Assembly (NCBI RefSeq): GCF_014646135.1
Contig: NZ_BMMW01000002.1
Location: 124,001 to 188,000 of the forward strand
DNA: 64,000 nt
Direction: 5' to 3'
Source: Nocardia camponoti
GTDB lineage: Bacteria; Actinomycetota; Actinomycetes; Mycobacteriales; Mycobacteriaceae
Shown: piece after piece, positions 25,921-34,866 of the stretch
Numbering within the stretch: the first letter of the stretch is position 1
Layout: each line of letters begins with the position of its first letter
Notes under the pieces: model-generated
The model's database searches: none
Told to the model about the DNA's origin: nothing
What the model saw: only the letters and a program-made list of their open reading frames with translations
Made by a program: the position numbers and the translations under genes

Positions 25921-28900
25921 CTACCTCAACCTCAACAGCTCAACCAACGGGATCAGTTCGCTTCGCGCCCACGGTACGTACTCCGTCAACAGCGGCGAGC
26001 GGATGATCACGGCCTTCCACGTCGCCCTACATAGCGCCGACTGGATGACCGTGCGGGACAGCAGGGGGCGCATGCCGAAGGGGGCGTCGGATGGGGTCGA
26101 CGTGGTCATCGACAGCAGCACCACTGCGGCCTCGCGGCCTCGGAAGCGGTCGGGGGTGCCTACTAGGACATCTTCAATTTTGGCTCGCGCCAACAAGGTT
26201 CGGATGCGGGCCACTTGGGCCGCGTAGGGGGCGACTACGAAGATGTCGTGGGGGTGCAGTTTTCGAGACTCGCCCTCTTCGGTCCATGTTTCGGTCAGCA
26301 GGGCGCGTACTCGTCGCACCACTTCGCGGGCTTCGGCATCGGATTCGGTTGAGTTGCCTCGGTGTTCGACTAGTACCGTGCTCACGCCCGGAGACTCGCC
26401 GCTCAAACTTCTTGTGCCCGTGACGTTTTCGTTCGCACGCAAGCGGCCCTCGTACCATGTCGCGGAGACGGGGGCGCACAGGGCGGGGTGCATTCGCCAT
26501 GTGCGGTCGAGGAAGTAGCCGTATTCGGGCGGCAATGTCGCGGCGCGGTCGCACAACCACGCCAGTGCCGACGTCTGCACCGGTTCGGGGTGACCTGCCG
26601 CCGCGTAAGTGGGTTCGCGGTCGCCGAGTAGCAGCAGGTTGCGGGCCGTCGGGGCCACCGCGACCGTGTCGGCCAAGCCGCGCTCCCCCGCGTCCGCGAT
26701 CACCAACAGGTCGAGCGAGCCTGGCGCGAATAGGTCGGGGTTCACGAAATCGGCTGTGGTGCCGCCGATTACGCAGCCGTTGACCGCATTGTCGAGGAAG
26801 CGCGGGTACTTGTCGCCCTCGATCGCCGACCATTCTCGACCGACCGACGCGACATCCTTCTTCGCGATCAACTGCGGCAGCAACCCGGCTTCGACAACCA
26901 CGTCGAAAATCCGCTCGATCACCGCGTGCGATTCGGCGACAACACCAATGCGCCAACCATGTCGCGTCACGAGACGTTCGAGCGCGCGCCCGGTGATCCC
27001 GGTTTTGCCCGTCCCCGGCGGTCCGTGCACGGCCAGATATGACGCGTCGAGGTCGCCAAGTGCGGCGGCGATCGCGATGGCAGGGTCGGCGGTCGGTTCA
27101 GGCAGCGGGCCGTCAAGTAGGCGTGGCCGACGACGCAGCAGCAGGTCGAAGACCGCGTTTTCCGGCACCGAAGGCAACGCCATCAGCAGTTCCTGCGCGA
27201 CGAGTTCCAACGCGGCGTCATAGTTCGGATCGGTTTCCGGCGGCGCGGGCGCGATCGCGGCTGGGAGGTCGTCGTAGGGCGGGCAGTCGGGCGGCAGAAG
27301 TTCTTCTAGGCGCACGGTGTCGTCGAAGTTGGCGTCGACCCCGCAGCCGAGCACGGTCGCGGTCGCCGTCGCGCGTCGACCGAGACCGTGCACCATTCCA
27401 GCGGCAGCGGCGCCGTCGTACACGGTGACCAGCTGCGTTCCGGGTGCGAGCGTCGCGCCAGTGCCCAGTCGCCCGGTCAACGTGAGATACCGCCGCATGG
27501 TCGCCAACTGCGGCGTCCGATGCCACTTGGTGTCGACGGTGCCCCAATCCGCGACGAGCACGCCGGGCGCATCAGCCCATTCCGCGACAGGGTTCGCCAG
27601 CCGGTCGAGATGCGCCAACCACGCAGGCTGACGTTCCCGCCGGTGATACCCCAAAATCGCCGCGGTCAACGCCGCAGCGCTCCCCGCAAGTCCACGCGCC
27701 CCCGCGGCGAACTCGCTCAGCGCCGCTTCCACCGGACTGGCCCGCAACGCTGGCGCCTCGTCGGACTCGCTCACCGCAAACGGGCTGCCCGGCACCTCAA
27801 CATTCGCCTCGACGGCCCGCTCAAGCAACCAATCGCGGATCGCTAGCAGGTCGCTCGCCGCCGCGCGCGTCGCACCAAGCGGCAGCATGTTCGGCGCGAT
27901 CATCGCAGCGAGCGTGGCGGCCGAGTAGTCGCGCTCGCCAACGAGCACCGATGTGCGCACGATCGGCGCGAGGTCGAGGAACGCGCCGACGGCGAGCAGG
28001 TCATCAAGCAGGTCAGCGCCATCGCCGAGTCGCCCGGCCCAGTCGAGCAACGCCGACCGCACGCTCGATCCGTAGTGGCAAATGTGCAGGTTCTCGTCGA
28101 CGGTGAGGTGGTCGTCGAGCACGTCAAGCAGGTCGGCGAGCACGCGCGCCGGGTCCGACCACGGCGCTGTCGGCTCGCCGAGAAACACCGAACCACGCGC
28201 GTCAGCGACCTCGACAAGCGTGATGTCGCCGTAGTCGTCGGTCTCGATGACCAGCGCCAGGTCGCCGCCGTTCGGCGCGGGCAACGCACCGAGCGCCGAG
28301 GGGTCACGCAGCGCGAACGCTGGCTTGCCGGTGCGCTCGCGTTCGAGTTGCAGTTGCGCTTGGCGACGCAATCCGGTGACGGTGCGCTGGGCAAGACCGG
28401 GCACGAGCTCGGTTGTCGCGGCGAGCCGGTCGATGGTGAGAATGCCCGCTTCGCGCATCCGCACCCGATGCGCTGGTCGAATTCCCGCTACCAGCAACAC
28501 ATCTCGCGCCGCCTCGGCCGCCGCGACGCACGTTGGGCAGTGTTCGCACGCGAGGTAACGCGGGTCGCCCCACTGCACGGGCAGCAGTTCACCCAATTTT
28601 TCGTCGACGATGTGGTCGAGTCGCGCGCGACGGGCGCGCAGGATCGGCACGAGCCGGTCGAGTCGGTCGGGGTGCACGCCGGTGGCGGTCGTGACGTACC
28701 CGATGCCATCAACGCCGAACCCAGCGTCGGTCAGCGCGAGGCCGACGGCGGCGAAAGTCAAAGAGAGCGAAAGGGATTCACGCCGCGCGTCAACGACAGG
28801 GAGTTCATTGGTGAACCCGGCGGCCCGTTCAAACGGCGTCCGATGACCACGTGGCGCTTCGGTCTCCACCACCGGATCAGGAACCAAACCCAAAGGGCGA

Positions 28901-29337
28901 GAAGCGAATTCGATCCGCTGCCCGCGCACGGCCAACGGCGCGATACTCCCGTGCACGGTGTAGCGATCACCATTGGCGAGCAACAACTCCGCCGTCGAAA
29001 CATGCTTGCCGTCGAAGAACACCGCGCCGTGAATGGCGGCGGCACCCGCACGAAGAGCGTCCGTGGTTGCGGAGGCGGCGGCGGTGATCGCGGCAAGTCG
29101 ATCGGCCGCGCTAAGCCCGGCAGCCTCATTAATGCTCGGAACGCGCACCATCGCGGGCCCAAAATGCCGCACGAGTTCCGGGGTAGGCGCGGGTGGCCCG
29201 GCGATGCCAGCATCGGCCAAAGCCCCCGGCAAAGTGCCGAGGGCGGTGTCGAGCGCGCGTAGGAGGGCGAACTCGCAGTCGGCGGCACGCAGCAGATCGC
29301 CGACGGAACTGATCACCCGATCACCCGAGCAGAACAA
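25921..29337 (-). CDS. TM0106-type RecB-like nuclease/SF1 helicase, motifs degenerate
   Basis: A 1138-residue uninterrupted ORF with the length and order of TM0106-family proteins: an N-terminal RecB-like nuclease part (SSVGDLLRAADCEFALLRALD), a Cys-containing middle region (CEHCPTC) and a C-terminal Upf1-like helicase. Walker A GPPGTGKT (772-779) and RMHPALCAPVS are intact. Other motifs are altered: motif II reads IADAGE (880-885) instead of DEAGQ, motif III GDREP (905-909) without the glutamine, motif V PDRFRGRE instead of VDxFQGxE, motif VI CRATW instead of SRA. The nuclease DTK block is not found. It may bind but not unwind or cut DNA. An active enzyme of unusual type cannot be excluded. 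Confidence 0.8.
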   Translation of the reverse strand: MFCSGDRVISSVGDLLRAADCEFALLRALDTALGTLPGALADAGIAGPPAPTPELVRHFGPAMVRVPSINEAAGLSAADRLAAITAAASATTDALRAGAAAIHGAVFFDGKHVSTAELLLANGDRYTVHGSIAPLAVRGQRIEFASRPLGLVPDPVVETEAPRGHRTPFERAAGFTNELPVVDARRESLSLSLTFAAVGLALTDAGFGVDGIGYVTTATGVHPDRLDRLVPILRARRARLDHIVDEKLGELLPVQWGDPRYLACEHCPTCVAAAEAARDVLLVAGIRPAHRVRMREAGILTIDRLAATTELVPGLAQRTVTGLRRQAQLQLERERTGKPAFALRDPSALGALPAPNGGDLALVIETDDYGDITLVEVADARGSVFLGEPTAPWSDPARVLADLLDVLDDHLTVDENLHICHYGSSVRSALLDWAGRLGDGADLLDDLLAVGAFLDLAPIVRTSVLVGERDYSAATLAAMIAPNMLPLGATRAAASDLLAIRDWLLERAVEANVEVPGSPFAVSESDEAPALRASPVEAALSEFAAGARGLAGSAAALTAAILGYHRRERQPAWLAHLDRLANPVAEWADAPGVLVADWGTVDTKWHRTPQLATMRRYLTLTGRLGTGATLAPGTQLVTVYDGAAAAGMVHGLGRRATATATVLGCGVDANFDDTVRLEELLPPDCPPYDDLPAAIAPAPPETDPNYDAALELVAQELLMALPSVPENAVFDLLLRRRPRLLDGPLPEPTADPAIAIAAALGDLDASYLAVHGPPGTGKTGITGRALERLVTRHGWRIGVVAESHAVIERIFDVVVEAGLLPQLIAKKDVASVGREWSAIEGDKYPRFLDNAVNGCVIGGTTADFVNPDLFAPGSLDLLVIADAGERGLADTVAVAPTARNLLLLGDREPTYAAAGHPEPVQTSALAWLCDRAATLPPEYGYFLDRTWRMHPALCAPVSATWYEGRLRANENVTGTRSLSGESPGVSTVLVEHRGNSTESDAEAREVVRRVRALLTETWTEEGESRKLHPHDIFVVAPYAAQVARIRTLLARAKIEDVLVGTPDRFRGREAAVVLLSMTTSTPSDAPFGMRPLLSRTVIQSALCRATWKAVIIRSPLLTEYVPWARSELIPLVELLRLR

Positions 29338-29417
29338 ACGGGGCCCTCCTGCGTTGTCGCCACACCTGACGGCAACACCTTAACCAGCGCAGTTGCCCGC
29401 GCTGGCCGCAACCCGCG

Positions 29418-31244
29418 CTAGGAACGGGGCTGGCGACGCTCCGGACGACGTCCCTGTCCCGGCTCGCGACGCGGCGCACGCGAAGCGAGACGCTGCGACG
29501 GCGGGCCCGAGTCGGGCTGAAGCTGAATCAGCACGCCGCTAATCCTGGTGCGGCGCAACGCTTCCAGCGTCTCGTTCGACAGGTTGGCGGGCAGTTCGAC
29601 CAGGCTGTAGTCGGGTCGAATGCTGATGTGACCGAAGTCGCTGCGGCGCAGGCCACCCTCGTTGGCGATAGCGCCGACGATCGCGCCCGGCACAACGCGG
29701 TGCCGCTTGCCAACGCTGATGCGGTAGGTCGCGAGCTCCTGACCATCGGCCGCGCGCGAGAACGAACGTCCACGGTCGCCTTCATCGTCGTAGCGACGCG
29801 GCGCGCGGTCGCGATCCCGGTCACGGTCGCGATCACGGTCCCGATCGCGCTCACGACGCGGTGCGGGCTCCGGCTCGGCCGACATGAAGAAGTTGTCGCC
29901 GTCGTATCCACCAACGGCAAGTGCTGCGGCGATGTCGGCGAGCGGCGTGTTGTGCTCAGCTTCGTAATCTTCGATGAGCTTGCGGAACAGCGCGATGTTG
30001 TCCGAAGCCAGGTTCTCGGTGATCGAGTCGCCGAACTTCGACGCGCGCGTCGCGTTCACATCTTCAACGCTGGGCAGCTGCATCTCGATGAGCGGATGCC
30101 GAGTCGCGCGCTCGATGGACTTGAGCAGGTGACGTTCACGCGGCGCGACGAAGAGCAGCGCCTGGCCGGAACGACCAGCGCGACCGGTACGACCGATGCG
30201 GTGCACGTAGGACTCGGTGTCGTGCGGAATGTCGTAGTTGACGACGTGAGAGATGCGGTCGACATCGAGACCACGGGCGGCAACGTCGGTGGCGACGAGG
30301 ATGTCGAGCGCACCCGACTTGAGCTGCCCAATCGTGCGCTCACGCTGGTTTTGCGCGATGTCGCCGTTGATCGCCGCAGCCGAGAACCCGCGCGAACGCA
30401 GCTTCTCCGCGAGCTCTTCTGTCGCCTGCTTAGTGCGGACGAAGATGATCATGGCTTCGAAGTCTTCGACCTCAAGCACGCGGGTGAGCGCGTCCAGCTT
30501 GCGGTGATGCGACACCTGCACGTAGCGCTGGGTGATGTTGGTCGCGGTCTGCGACTTCGACTTGACCGTGATCTCGATCGGGTCGTTGAGGTACTGCTTC
30601 GAAATCTTGCGAATCGCGCCCGGCATGGTCGCCGAGAACAGCGCGACCTGCTTGTCGTCAGGAGTGTCGCGCAGGATGCGTTCGACGTCTTCCTGGAAGC
30701 CCATCTTGAGCATCTCGTCGGCCTCGTCGAGCACGAGGTACTTGAGCTCGGACAGGTCGAGCGTGCCCTTTTCGAGGTGGTCGATCACGCGACCAGGCGT
30801 GCCAACGACAACGTGCGCGCCGCGACGCAGCCCCGAAAGCTGAACGCCGTAGCTCTGGCCGCCGTAAATCGGAAGCACATGCAAGCCAGGAATGTGCGAC
30901 GAGTACTTGCCGAACGCCTCAGCCACCTGGATGGCGAGTTCGCGTGTCGGCGCGAGCACGAGCGCGCTCGGCTTCTTCTGCGACGTGTCGAGATTCATCA
31001 GGATCGGAATCGCGAATGCCGCGGTTTTGCCGGTGCCGGTCTGCGCGAGACCAACCACGTCGGCGCCCGAAAGCAGCGGCGGGATGGTTGCGGCCTGAAT
31101 CGGCGACGGCGACTCGTAGCCGACATCGGCGATGGCCGCGAGGACGCGGTCGTCGATACCGAGATCGGCGAAGGTTGGCCCACTCTCGGGTGCGTCTTCG
31201 TCGGCAGGGGCGGTGTCGACGGCTATGCCCTCATTGGTACTCAT
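29418..31244 (-). CDS. deaD: DEAD-box RNA helicase (DeaD/CsdA type)
   Basis: A 608-residue ATP-dependent RNA helicase for ribosome assembly and RNA turnover, often cold-induced. Motifs are complete: Q-motif YESPSPIQ (43-50), AQTGTGKT (67-74), PTRELA, DEAD (173-176), SAT (204-206) and HRIGRTGRAG. An acidic N-terminal stretch precedes the core. After the helicase core comes a charged Arg-Asp repeat, then a DbpA-like RNA-binding domain (RISVGKRHRVVPGAIVGAI) and a basic Arg-rich tail. It diverges from the nitrilase-family gene. Confidence 0.93.
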   Translation of the reverse strand: MSTNEGIAVDTAPADEDAPESGPTFADLGIDDRVLAAIADVGYESPSPIQAATIPPLLSGADVVGLAQTGTGKTAAFAIPILMNLDTSQKKPSALVLAPTRELAIQVAEAFGKYSSHIPGLHVLPIYGGQSYGVQLSGLRRGAHVVVGTPGRVIDHLEKGTLDLSELKYLVLDEADEMLKMGFQEDVERILRDTPDDKQVALFSATMPGAIRKISKQYLNDPIEITVKSKSQTATNITQRYVQVSHHRKLDALTRVLEVEDFEAMIIFVRTKQATEELAEKLRSRGFSAAAINGDIAQNQRERTIGQLKSGALDILVATDVAARGLDVDRISHVVNYDIPHDTESYVHRIGRTGRAGRSGQALLFVAPRERHLLKSIERATRHPLIEMQLPSVEDVNATRASKFGDSITENLASDNIALFRKLIEDYEAEHNTPLADIAAALAVGGYDGDNFFMSAEPEPAPRRERDRDRDRDRDRDRDRAPRRYDDEGDRGRSFSRAADGQELATYRISVGKRHRVVPGAIVGAIANEGGLRRSDFGHISIRPDYSLVELPANLSNETLEALRRTRISGVLIQLQPDSGPPSQRLASRAPRREPGQGRRPERRQPRS

Positions 31245-31306
31245 TGACCAGGAGTTTACTGCTTGGTCCCCAGAGTTCCGGTCACAGGGTGACTACGGTG
31301 AGAGCT

Positions 31307-32155
31307 ATGCAACTAGCGGACAGCCACACGCATCGCGACGCAACGAACGCGAAAGTGCCGGTGGCAGTGGTGCAATTCGCGCCAACTACCGACCCCCAAG
31401 CCAACATTGGGCTGCTACGTGAACACGTGCGAACCGCGCATGAGCAGGGCGCGCGTGTCGTTGTCGCACCGGAATACTCAATGTTTGCCGTGACTGAACT
31501 TGATGCGCGCGTGTTGGCTGTCGCTGAGCCGCTCGACGGCCCGTTCGCACGCGGTCTTTCTTCGATCGCAACCGAATTCGGCGTGTTTCTGGTAGCGGGG
31601 ATGGTCGAACAGCCGACACCAGATGCGAATCGAATTAGTAACACGTTGGTTGCGGTCGACCCGTCAGGCGCGCAAGTCGCCGTTTATCGCAAAGTGCACC
31701 TTTACGACGCGTTCGGACAGACCGAATCCGAACTGGTGCAACCTGGTCCGCTCGTCGCGCCCGCCCTTTTCGACGTTGACGGGGTCATCTTCGGGTTGCA
31801 GACCTGTTTCGATTTGAGGTTCCCGGAAGGCATTCGGCGTGTCGCCCTCGCTGGCGCCCAGGTGCTCGTCCTGCCCGCGCAGTGGATTCCCGGTCCCGGC
31901 AAGGCCGATCAGTGGACCACACTGCTGCGGGCGCGCGCGATCGAAAACACCGTCTACGTCGCGGCGGCCGACCAATGCACGCCGCTTGGGACCGGTTTGT
32001 CGATGATCATCGACCCAGCGGGCCAAATTTTGGTTGAGCTTGGCGTCGAACCTGGCGTGCTCACCGCGCCCATCGACGCGGCACGCTTGGCGCAGGTGCG
32101 TAGCACTAATCCCAGCCTGTCGCTTGGCCGTTTCGCGATCGTCGACGGGCAGTGA
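31307..32155 (+). CDS. Carbon-nitrogen hydrolase (nitrilase superfamily)
   Basis: A 282-residue amidase of the nitrilase superfamily with the Glu-Lys-Cys triad at Glu56 (APEYSMF), Lys129 (YRKVHLYD) and Cys167 (LQTCFDLRFPE). It hydrolyses a small amide or deaminated glutathione-type compound; the exact substrate cannot be called. The frame is open far upstream, but this overlaps the helicase on the other strand, and ATG 31307 starts just ahead of the conserved core. A phosphoribosyltransferase gene follows after 24 bases, probably in the same transcript. Confidence 0.88.
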   Translation: MQLADSHTHRDATNAKVPVAVVQFAPTTDPQANIGLLREHVRTAHEQGARVVVAPEYSMFAVTELDARVLAVAEPLDGPFARGLSSIATEFGVFLVAGMVEQPTPDANRISNTLVAVDPSGAQVAVYRKVHLYDAFGQTESELVQPGPLVAPALFDVDGVIFGLQTCFDLRFPEGIRRVALAGAQVLVLPAQWIPGPGKADQWTTLLRARAIENTVYVAAADQCTPLGTGLSMIIDPAGQILVELGVEPGVLTAPIDAARLAQVRSTNPSLSLGRFAIVDGQ

Positions 32156-32179
32156 TGGTGCGGGCGTAGCGTCGAAGGC

Positions 32180-32800
32180 GTGGTCTACCCCGACCGAACC
32201 GCCGCCGGGCACGCGCTTGGGGCGGCGCTGACGCACCTGCGTGACGCGAACCCGTTGGTGCTCGGCTTGCCGCGCGGTGGGGTGCCGGTCGCGGCGAGCG
32301 TCCACGCCGAAATCGGCGGGGAACTCGACGTTCTGCTCGTGCGCAAGCTTGGTCTGCCGTGGCAGCCGGAGCTGGCGATGGCCGCGCTTGGCGAGGACGG
32401 GACGGTCGTGCGCAACGAGCACGTGATCGCGCGAAGCGGCATCACGGCCGACGCGTTCGCGGAAGTCGAAGCGGCAGAACGCACCGAACTCGCACGCCGG
32501 CGCTCGCTGTTTCGCGATGGCGAACGCGCGTCACTTACTGACCGAACGGTGATCCTCGTTGACGACGGAATGGCAACGGGCGCAACGGTTGTCGCCGCGT
32601 GTCAGGTCGCGCGCGCGCAAGCTCCCGCCCGGTTGGTTGTCGCTGTGCCGGTGTCGTCGCCCGAAGCGGCGAACCGCATCGCATCCGAATGCGATGAGCT
32701 AGTGAGCCTTTGGACGCCCGACGACCTCGGCGGAGTTGGCATGGCCTACAGCGACTTTCACCAACTTGCCGACGAGGAAGTCATCGAACTCCTGCGCTAG
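32180..32800 (+). CDS. Phosphoribosyltransferase-fold protein
   Basis: A 206-residue type I phosphoribosyltransferase. The PRPP-binding loop VILVDDGMATGAT is at 124-136, and the N-terminal GLPRGGVPVAA and VRKLGLPWQPELAMAAL blocks mark the common actinobacterial group whose members are often found alone or fused to dienelactone hydrolase. The nucleobase substrate is unknown. The GTG start is close behind AAGG. Its TAG stop shares the palindrome CTAG with the stop of the convergent gene. Confidence 0.87.
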   Translation: MVYPDRTAAGHALGAALTHLRDANPLVLGLPRGGVPVAASVHAEIGGELDVLLVRKLGLPWQPELAMAALGEDGTVVRNEHVIARSGITADAFAEVEAAERTELARRRSLFRDGERASLTDRTVILVDDGMATGATVVAACQVARAQAPARLVVAVPVSSPEAANRIASECDELVSLWTPDDLGGVGMAYSDFHQLADEEVIELLR

Positions 32801-33978
32801 CCGAAGCACTGCCCTTCGCCGCGATAGGTCGGCACGGTCGTCCGCGTGCCGTCTTCATCAACGAGATGAACCTCAGCGAAGCGTTCACACAACTCCCCCG
32901 CCTTGGCATGCCGCAACCACACGCGATCGCCGATTTCCAGCTCACCCGCACCCGAAAGCGGCGTCTGCACCTCGCCAGCACCTTCGGCACCAAGGAGTTT
33001 GAGCCCAGCGGGCCAGACCGGAATGGGCACGCGACTCGGGCCAACGGGACCGGACGCGATGTAGCCGCCAGCGAACACCGTCGCGATGTTCGGTGTCGGT
33101 TTGCGCAGCATTGACGTCGCGAAATACATCGCGGGACGCGGCGTGAACGAGCGATAGTGGTCGAACAGTGTTGGCACGTACAGGCCGGAACCGGCCGTCA
33201 CCTCGGTGACCTCGCGCGCACTCACCGACACCTCGATCGATCCGGTGCCGCCGCTGTTGACGATCTCAAGCGGGCCGACAACCGAGCGGACGGCGTCGAT
33301 CACCTGCGCGCGTCGGCGGCCGATTTCGAGCGCGGACAGCTTCTTCACCAGTCGAATGGCCGGGTTGCTGTCGGGCAGGCCCGCGATCTGGGCCTCATAA
33401 GTCATCACGCCGACCACATCGAACCCACGTTCGCGCGCGGTCACGGCCAGCTCGGCAGCCTGCTCGGGCGTGCGAACGGGCGACCTACGCGCGCCCAAAT
33501 GCAGCGGGCCGATGCGCAGCGCGGCGTCGACGTCGAGGCAGACGCGGGGGGCGACGGTGTCGGTGCCGAGGGCGGCGCGGGTGAAGTCGAGCTGGTCGAC
33601 GTCGTCGATCATCAGCGTGATCGAGCGCTGCAACAGCCGGTCGGCGGCCAGTTCGGCGATGGCGGCCCGGTCGACGACGGGGTAGCCAAGCAGGACGTCA
33701 CGCGCGCCGAGTCGGACGAGCCAGATCGCTTCGCGCAGGGAGTAGGCCATGATGCCCGCGAAACCGCCGCGTGCGGTGAGGCCCGATCCGAGGGCTTCCT
33801 CAAGGACCGCGCGGCAGCGCACTGACTTGCTGGCGACGCGAATGGCAACGCCGTTCGCGCGGCTGACCAGGTCGTCGATGTTGGCCCGCAGTGACGTGAG
33901 GTCGACGGCGGCAAGCGGCGGGTCGAGGTCAGCGGTCGCCGCGTGGAGGCGCAGCGGTGTTTCCTGGGTCACACCCAC
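32797..33978 (-). CDS. PLP-dependent amino acid deaminase/aldolase, alanine-racemase fold
   Basis: A 393-residue enzyme with the alanine-racemase N-terminal barrel and the D-serine dehydratase/D-threonine aldolase C-terminal domain. Lys51 (VASKSVR) is the likely PLP lysine; SGGTGS is the phosphate-binding loop. The C-terminal region has the HxxxxxxC-like metal ligands expected for zinc-dependent D-serine dehydratases only partly (DRVWLRHAKAGELCERF). It should act on a D-hydroxy amino acid. The 3' end overlaps the phosphoribosyltransferase by four bases. Confidence 0.82.
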   Translation of the reverse strand: MGVTQETPLRLHAATADLDPPLAAVDLTSLRANIDDLVSRANGVAIRVASKSVRCRAVLEEALGSGLTARGGFAGIMAYSLREAIWLVRLGARDVLLGYPVVDRAAIAELAADRLLQRSITLMIDDVDQLDFTRAALGTDTVAPRVCLDVDAALRIGPLHLGARRSPVRTPEQAAELAVTARERGFDVVGVMTYEAQIAGLPDSNPAIRLVKKLSALEIGRRRAQVIDAVRSVVGPLEIVNSGGTGSIEVSVSAREVTEVTAGSGLYVPTLFDHYRSFTPRPAMYFATSMLRKPTPNIATVFAGGYIASGPVGPSRVPIPVWPAGLKLLGAEGAGEVQTPLSGAGELEIGDRVWLRHAKAGELCERFAEVHLVDEDGTRTTVPTYRGEGQCFG

Positions 33979-34020
33979 TACTGAACCATCAAATTGGTCA
34001 TGCGTCCAGCAAACGGGCAG

Positions 34021-34500
34021 TTAGTTCTCGACAGCCTTCAGCGTGAGCGAGGCGACGAGGTCGTCGATCACGACCAGGGTCGTCTCGTCGTTGCCGTCAG
34101 CGAGCCAGCGCATGACCATACCGTAGAGCACGGAAACGAGGTAGGTGGCGACCGAGTCGAGCGGCTCAAGCCACACAGTGCCCGACCGTTCGGCGCATAA
34201 CCGCAGGAAGTAGATGGCTTCGGCGTCCATCTGCCGGAACAGCGCGATGGCAGTGGGGTCGCCGACGGTCTCGCCGGTGGCTGACCAGCGCTGACGCAGC
34301 GTGTTGACGGTGGCCTCATACGCGGCGATCTGCCGGTCAGGCTTGCCCTTGACCAGCGGCCAGTAGGCACACATCCCCGCGTGGAGAAGCACGCGAAGCG
34401 CGCGGACACCGGTGGCGTCGAGGCCAGTGGCCGCCTCTTCGATGGCGTCACAGACGGCCGGTCGGAGCGACGATTCGGTTAGTTCACGGCTGGTGCTCAA
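34021..34500 (-). CDS. TetR-like ligand-binding domain without HTH
   Basis: A 159-residue all-helical protein that looks like the C-terminal ligand/dimer domain of TetR regulators (VLLHAG, MDAEAIYFLRLCAE, VLYGMVMRWLADG) but has no N-terminal helix-turn-helix; only about 20 residues precede the first matching helix. The start ATG is at 34500, and upstream frames show no HTH fragment. It could be a domain-only protein that heterodimerises with a TetR, or a remnant. The AT-rich gap upstream holds inverted repeats that could be operators. Confidence 0.55.
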   Translation of the reverse strand: MSTSRELTESSLRPAVCDAIEEAATGLDATGVRALRVLLHAGMCAYWPLVKGKPDRQIAAYEATVNTLRQRWSATGETVGDPTAIALFRQMDAEAIYFLRLCAERSGTVWLEPLDSVATYLVSVLYGMVMRWLADGNDETTLVVIDDLVASLTLKAVEN

Positions 34501-34866
34501 CGATGACTCCTCGGCAACAGATTTCGCTGCCCGCGGCGTAGCGAGACAACTGAACGTGACGGGCGGTCGGTTTAAACCCGTCCAGCACGTTCGATCTTAG
34601 AAGGTTTTCTAGATTCGCGAACTGCTAAAGCCGGAGTTTTCATACCGAAAGATTGTTTTGTTACCCGAATGCGACCTTATGCCGCCTCCGGCAAATAGCT
34701 ATATTTCGGCACTGACGTACCGAAATGGTTCCGCTGGACAATTGTACAAGTTATGGTCCGCTGCCCCCAGCGGGGTGACCGAGCACACAGTAACGGCGAG
34801 CGCACAGTCGGTGACTCCCGCGCGAACAGCCACCAGGTAGGACATCGCGCCCGATAACCTGTCGAG
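34501..34866. promoter_or_regulatory. AT-rich divergent intergenic region with inverted repeats
   Basis: This 366-base gap is notably richer in A+T than its surroundings and has no gene. TAGAA-GGTT-TTCTA occurs at 34598-34611. ATTTCGG (34703-34709) and CCGAAAT (34720-34726) form a perfect repeat with a ten-base spacer, and a further TACCGAAA is at 34643-34650. These look like regulator sites for the TetR-like gene or the phosphatase gene. Confidence 0.45.

Noticed and set aside
25482..26006. 174-codon frame through the 126-bp repeats, and similar frames on the other strand
   Set aside because: One period of 125 bases breaks the repeat frame, and the predicted proteins are Arg/Ser-rich without known folds. 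The frame even runs into the antisense of the nuclease-helicase gene.
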